Source: Candidatus Omnitrophota bacterium (lineage in GTDB: Bacteria > Omnitrophota > Gorgyraeia > Duberdicusellales > 4484-171). From it: a DNA stretch of 24,100 nucleotides. The notes beneath the pieces are model-generated. The model was not told where the DNA came from, did no database searches, and saw only the letters and a program-made list of their open reading frames with translations. Of this stretch, positions 22,525 through 24,100 are shown one piece after another. Position 1 is the first letter of the stretch; each line of letters begins with the position of its first letter. Position numbers and translations under genes: made by a program. The stretch spans positions 1 to 24,100 of the forward strand of contig JALOBR010000011.1 in assembly GCA_023228195.1 (NCBI GenBank), read 5' to 3'.

Positions 22525-22752
22525 ACACAGATTATCCAAATTTGTAAGCGGGTAATCGCAGATGCTTAAATCACAATATGCAATGCACAAACCACAAACA
22601 ATATACAATACCAAATTCCAAAATCACAGACGAATCAAAAGTTTTGGTCATTGTGATTTTGGTATTGTGATTTGTTTATAATTTGTGTATTAGAAATTGT
22701 GATTTTAAAATCATCTGCGACTGTCTATGATTTTCATCTGTGCCAATCTGTG
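22525..22752. repeat. nested composite inverted repeat with CACAGAT outer arms
   Basis: The outer left arm (22525-22564) matches copies 1 and 2; the right arm (22711-22752) ends with CATCTGTGCCAATCTGTG. Between them, CCAAAATCAC (22618-22627) and GTGATTTTGG (22653-22662) form a perfect 10-bp stem within longer imperfect arms rich in CACAA/TTGTG words. The arrangement is MITE-like, but target-site duplications are not evident. Confidence 0.6.
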
Positions 22753-22762
22753 CCTAAAACAA

Positions 22763-22790
22763 AAAGCGGCTCATATAAACGAGCCGCTTT
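22763..22790 (-). terminator. intrinsic terminator of the SH3-like gene
   Basis: AAAGCGGCTC and GAGCCGCTTT form a perfect 10-bp stem around an 8-base loop. On the minus strand it runs into TTGTTTT, giving a T-rich tract. Confidence 0.8.
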
Positions 22791-22883
22791 AAAAATTCAA
22801 ACGATATATCCACATCTTTGATAATAATACTACCTGTAAAATTTTTTTCAATGAAAATGTGGGTATACAATTAAACAAAAATT

Positions 22884-23297
22884 TCAGATATTGTTCTTTT
22901 CAGCTTCCTCACGGGAAGGACAACTCCAGTTACTTACTTTAATCCATTCAATAGGAACCCAACCGGACATGCCCTTATATATTCCATTAGTGATCACAAC
23001 GCGCGCGCGGCCTTTTAAAAGTTCTTCATCAAGCACAAGCACCCTGGTATCCTTAGCAACTCTTAACACATCGTAAGATTCTAATACTGCCGTAAATGCG
23101 CTTTTATCCCGCATCCTATAGGCGTATATTAAATCATCGCTGGTTTTTTCGTTAAGAGCGATACCAAGCTTTTGCCATGAATAAGGCCCGCCCATTGGAA
23201 GCTCCTTACCCACTGATTCATAATATTCTGCGAAAGTCTCGTGTGAAATGCCGCAAGAAAATACCAGAAGAAACACGACAAATATTGATATCTTCAT
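22884..23297 (-). CDS. secreted SH3-like domain protein
   Basis: 137 aa from ATG 23297, fixed by a GGGGGG-containing Shine-Dalgarno; a longer in-frame extension to 23354 is not convincing. A signal peptide (about 1-24) is followed by a mature part whose last half (DTRVLVLDEELL, ARVVITNGIYKGMSGWVP) resembles a bacterial SH3 fold with a GWVP strand. It is likely periplasmic; binding to peptidoglycan is the usual suggestion for this fold. Confidence 0.8.
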   Translation of the reverse strand: MKISIFVVFLLVFSCGISHETFAEYYESVGKELPMGGPYSWQKLGIALNEKTSDDLIYAYRMRDKSAFTAVLESYDVLRVAKDTRVLVLDEELLKGRARVVITNGIYKGMSGWVPIEWIKVSNWSCPSREEAEKNNI

Positions 23298-23378
23298 ATA
23301 GCACCCCCCTTTTAAAATATAACTACTTACAAAATAACATATAATCGGCAGCAAAACAAACCCGACAACAACAACTCT

Positions 23379-23390
23379 GAAAACGTTTTC
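23379..23390. promoter_or_regulatory. 12-bp perfect palindrome GAAAACGTTTTC
   Basis: Between two minus-strand genes, about 80 bases upstream of ATG 23297. It resembles LacI-type half-site palindromes; significance uncertain. Confidence 0.25.
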
Positions 23391-23449
23391 CCGAACGCAC
23401 TATATTATTTTTTTTAAATATTTACTGAAGATTATGGGTGGTAATCCGG

Positions 23450-23869
23450 TTAATTTTCCTGATAGGAAATTATTTCTCCACTGCCTGTCTTCCACCTGAT
23501 AATATGCCAGGATTTTTCAACTTCCGCGGGAAAAACTTCAACCTGAGCGGTATACAAAGGAAATATAAGCGCCAGTTCCTTTGCAAAAGAAAAACTTGTT
23601 TTTTTAATCTCATTAAATGTTTCAGCGGATGCGTTTGAATCCATTCTTATTGATATGTGCCCGTTATCACATTCGCCGTATATCCTAACAAAATACTTTC
23701 CCCATTTAGCCGCTGCCGTTTCTAAAAACGGCGTAATATCCCTGTCGCAGTATCCGGTTTCTACTATCGTATCGCCTATCGTTTGCTCTACTGCATAGGT
23801 AAAACTGCCGGGAGTAAATACCACAAATGCGAAAATAAGGATAGTTACAATTTGCATAGGTAGATTCAT
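23450..23869 (-). CDS. secreted protein, unknown function
   Basis: 139 aa if started at ATG 23869 (MNLPMQIVTILIFAFVV...); ATG 23857 and TTG 23896 are alternatives, none with a good Shine-Dalgarno. Signal peptide ending near FTYA, then an approximately 105-residue mature domain with two cysteines (ETGYCDRDITPF and IYGECDNGHISIR), which could pair. It has an alternating strand-helix layout but no recognised family. Confidence 0.78.
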   Translation of the reverse strand: MNLPMQIVTILIFAFVVFTPGSFTYAVEQTIGDTIVETGYCDRDITPFLETAAAKWGKYFVRIYGECDNGHISIRMDSNASAETFNEIKKTSFSFAKELALIFPLYTAQVEVFPAEVEKSWHIIRWKTGSGEIISYQEN

Positions 23870-23957
23870 TTTAAAGCAATATAACAAAAAAGGCAATATC
23901 TTTTAATTACATTTACCATTTCCTAAAAATAAAAAAACTATGAAATATACATAAAAG

Positions 23958-23990
23958 AACGCTGACAATAGCCGCGCTACGGTCAGCGTT
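23958..23990. terminator. hairpin terminator, likely for the LysM gene
   Basis: AACGCTGAC and GTCAGCGTT pair over 9 bp, with an inner TAGC/GCTA stem. The minus strand continues CTTTTAT and the plus strand TTTTTGTT, so it may work in both directions. It lies 21 bases after the LysM stop. Confidence 0.7.
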
Positions 23991-24011
23991 TTTGTTCCTA
24001 ATTTTAATTTT

Positions 24012-24100
24012 CTATTCAACCGGTATTAAAATCTTCTTTCCCGCTTTTAGCTTATTCGGATTTTTGATAATATCCTTATTAATCTCATAAATATACTTCC
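24012..24100 (-). CDS. LysM-domain protein, C-terminal end only
   Basis: The frame enters from the window edge and stops at TAG 24012. The visible end (YEINKDIIKNPNKLKAGKKI, then LIPVE) is the last part of a LysM peptidoglycan-binding motif. The rest of the protein is outside the window. Confidence 0.8.
   Translation of the reverse strand, partial: KYIYEINKDIIKNPNKLKAGKKILIPVE

Larger units (their letters stand above)
22503..22883. other. non-coding repeat island and terminator
   Basis: About 380 bases without a gene. It holds two outer CACAGAT arms, a nested inverted-repeat island between them, and the terminator of the next gene at 22763-22790. Confidence 0.7.

Noticed and set aside
22525..22752. 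Possible CRISPR array
   Set aside because: Repeat words are short, inverted and irregularly spaced; no unique spacers of constant length and no cas genes.

Overview
The window reads as chromosome of an AT-rich, double-membrane bacterium of an uncultured lineage. Omnitrophota (formerly OP3) or a close relative is my best guess. It rests on an FtsH with a GPPGCGKT P-loop, a secreted protein with a TTYYPAPFGVY motif, many small secreted proteins of unknown function, type IV pilus and PilZ genes, and dispersed CACAGAT-type intergenic repeats. No ribosomal RNA or clade marker is present, so this is inference. Most genes lie on the minus strand in short, tightly packed operons.

Layout, left to right. 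At 1-2276 (minus) are the 3'-truncated ftsH and tilS, a common bacterial pair. A repeat-filled divergent region with back-to-back extended -10 boxes separates tilS from a plus-strand B12-type radical SAM protein (2406-3701). At 3941-6638 is a four-gene minus operon with overlapping or abutting starts: COG0731-like radical SAM protein, YggS-type PLP protein, metallo-beta-lactamase-fold hydrolase, and lipoprotein. A plus-strand membrane protein with a Cys-rich tail (6820-8097) follows. At 8399-10915 (minus) are a beta-propeller secreted protein and a mannose-1-phosphate guanylyltransferase.

At 11352-14773 (minus) is a compact acyl-chain cassette: GNAT-like protein, a short ketosynthase homologue with the active-site Cys replaced by Gln (chain-length-factor-like), acyl carrier protein, and a complete ketosynthase. 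This looks like a minimal type II polyketide or specialised fatty-acid module. A TadV/CpaA-type prepilin peptidase (14858-15715) diverges from it.

The most notable region is 15744-19814 (minus). A promoter precedes a TPR protein, a TTYYPAPFGVY secreted protein, an HxsD-like protein, a second small HxsD-like protein, an HxsB-like SPASM radical SAM maturase, and a 96-aa His-containing candidate precursor peptide. A Cys-rich secreted protein follows. I read this as a divergent His-Xaa-Ser-type peptide-modification system with one radical SAM enzyme and no HxsC in view.

The right end (19984-24100) holds frameshifted remnants of two glycosyltransferase genes, tRNA-Phe(GAA), a membrane ORF with an internal gene start, a PilZ protein, three small secreted proteins, a composite inverted-repeat island, two hairpin terminators, and the end of a LysM-domain protein.
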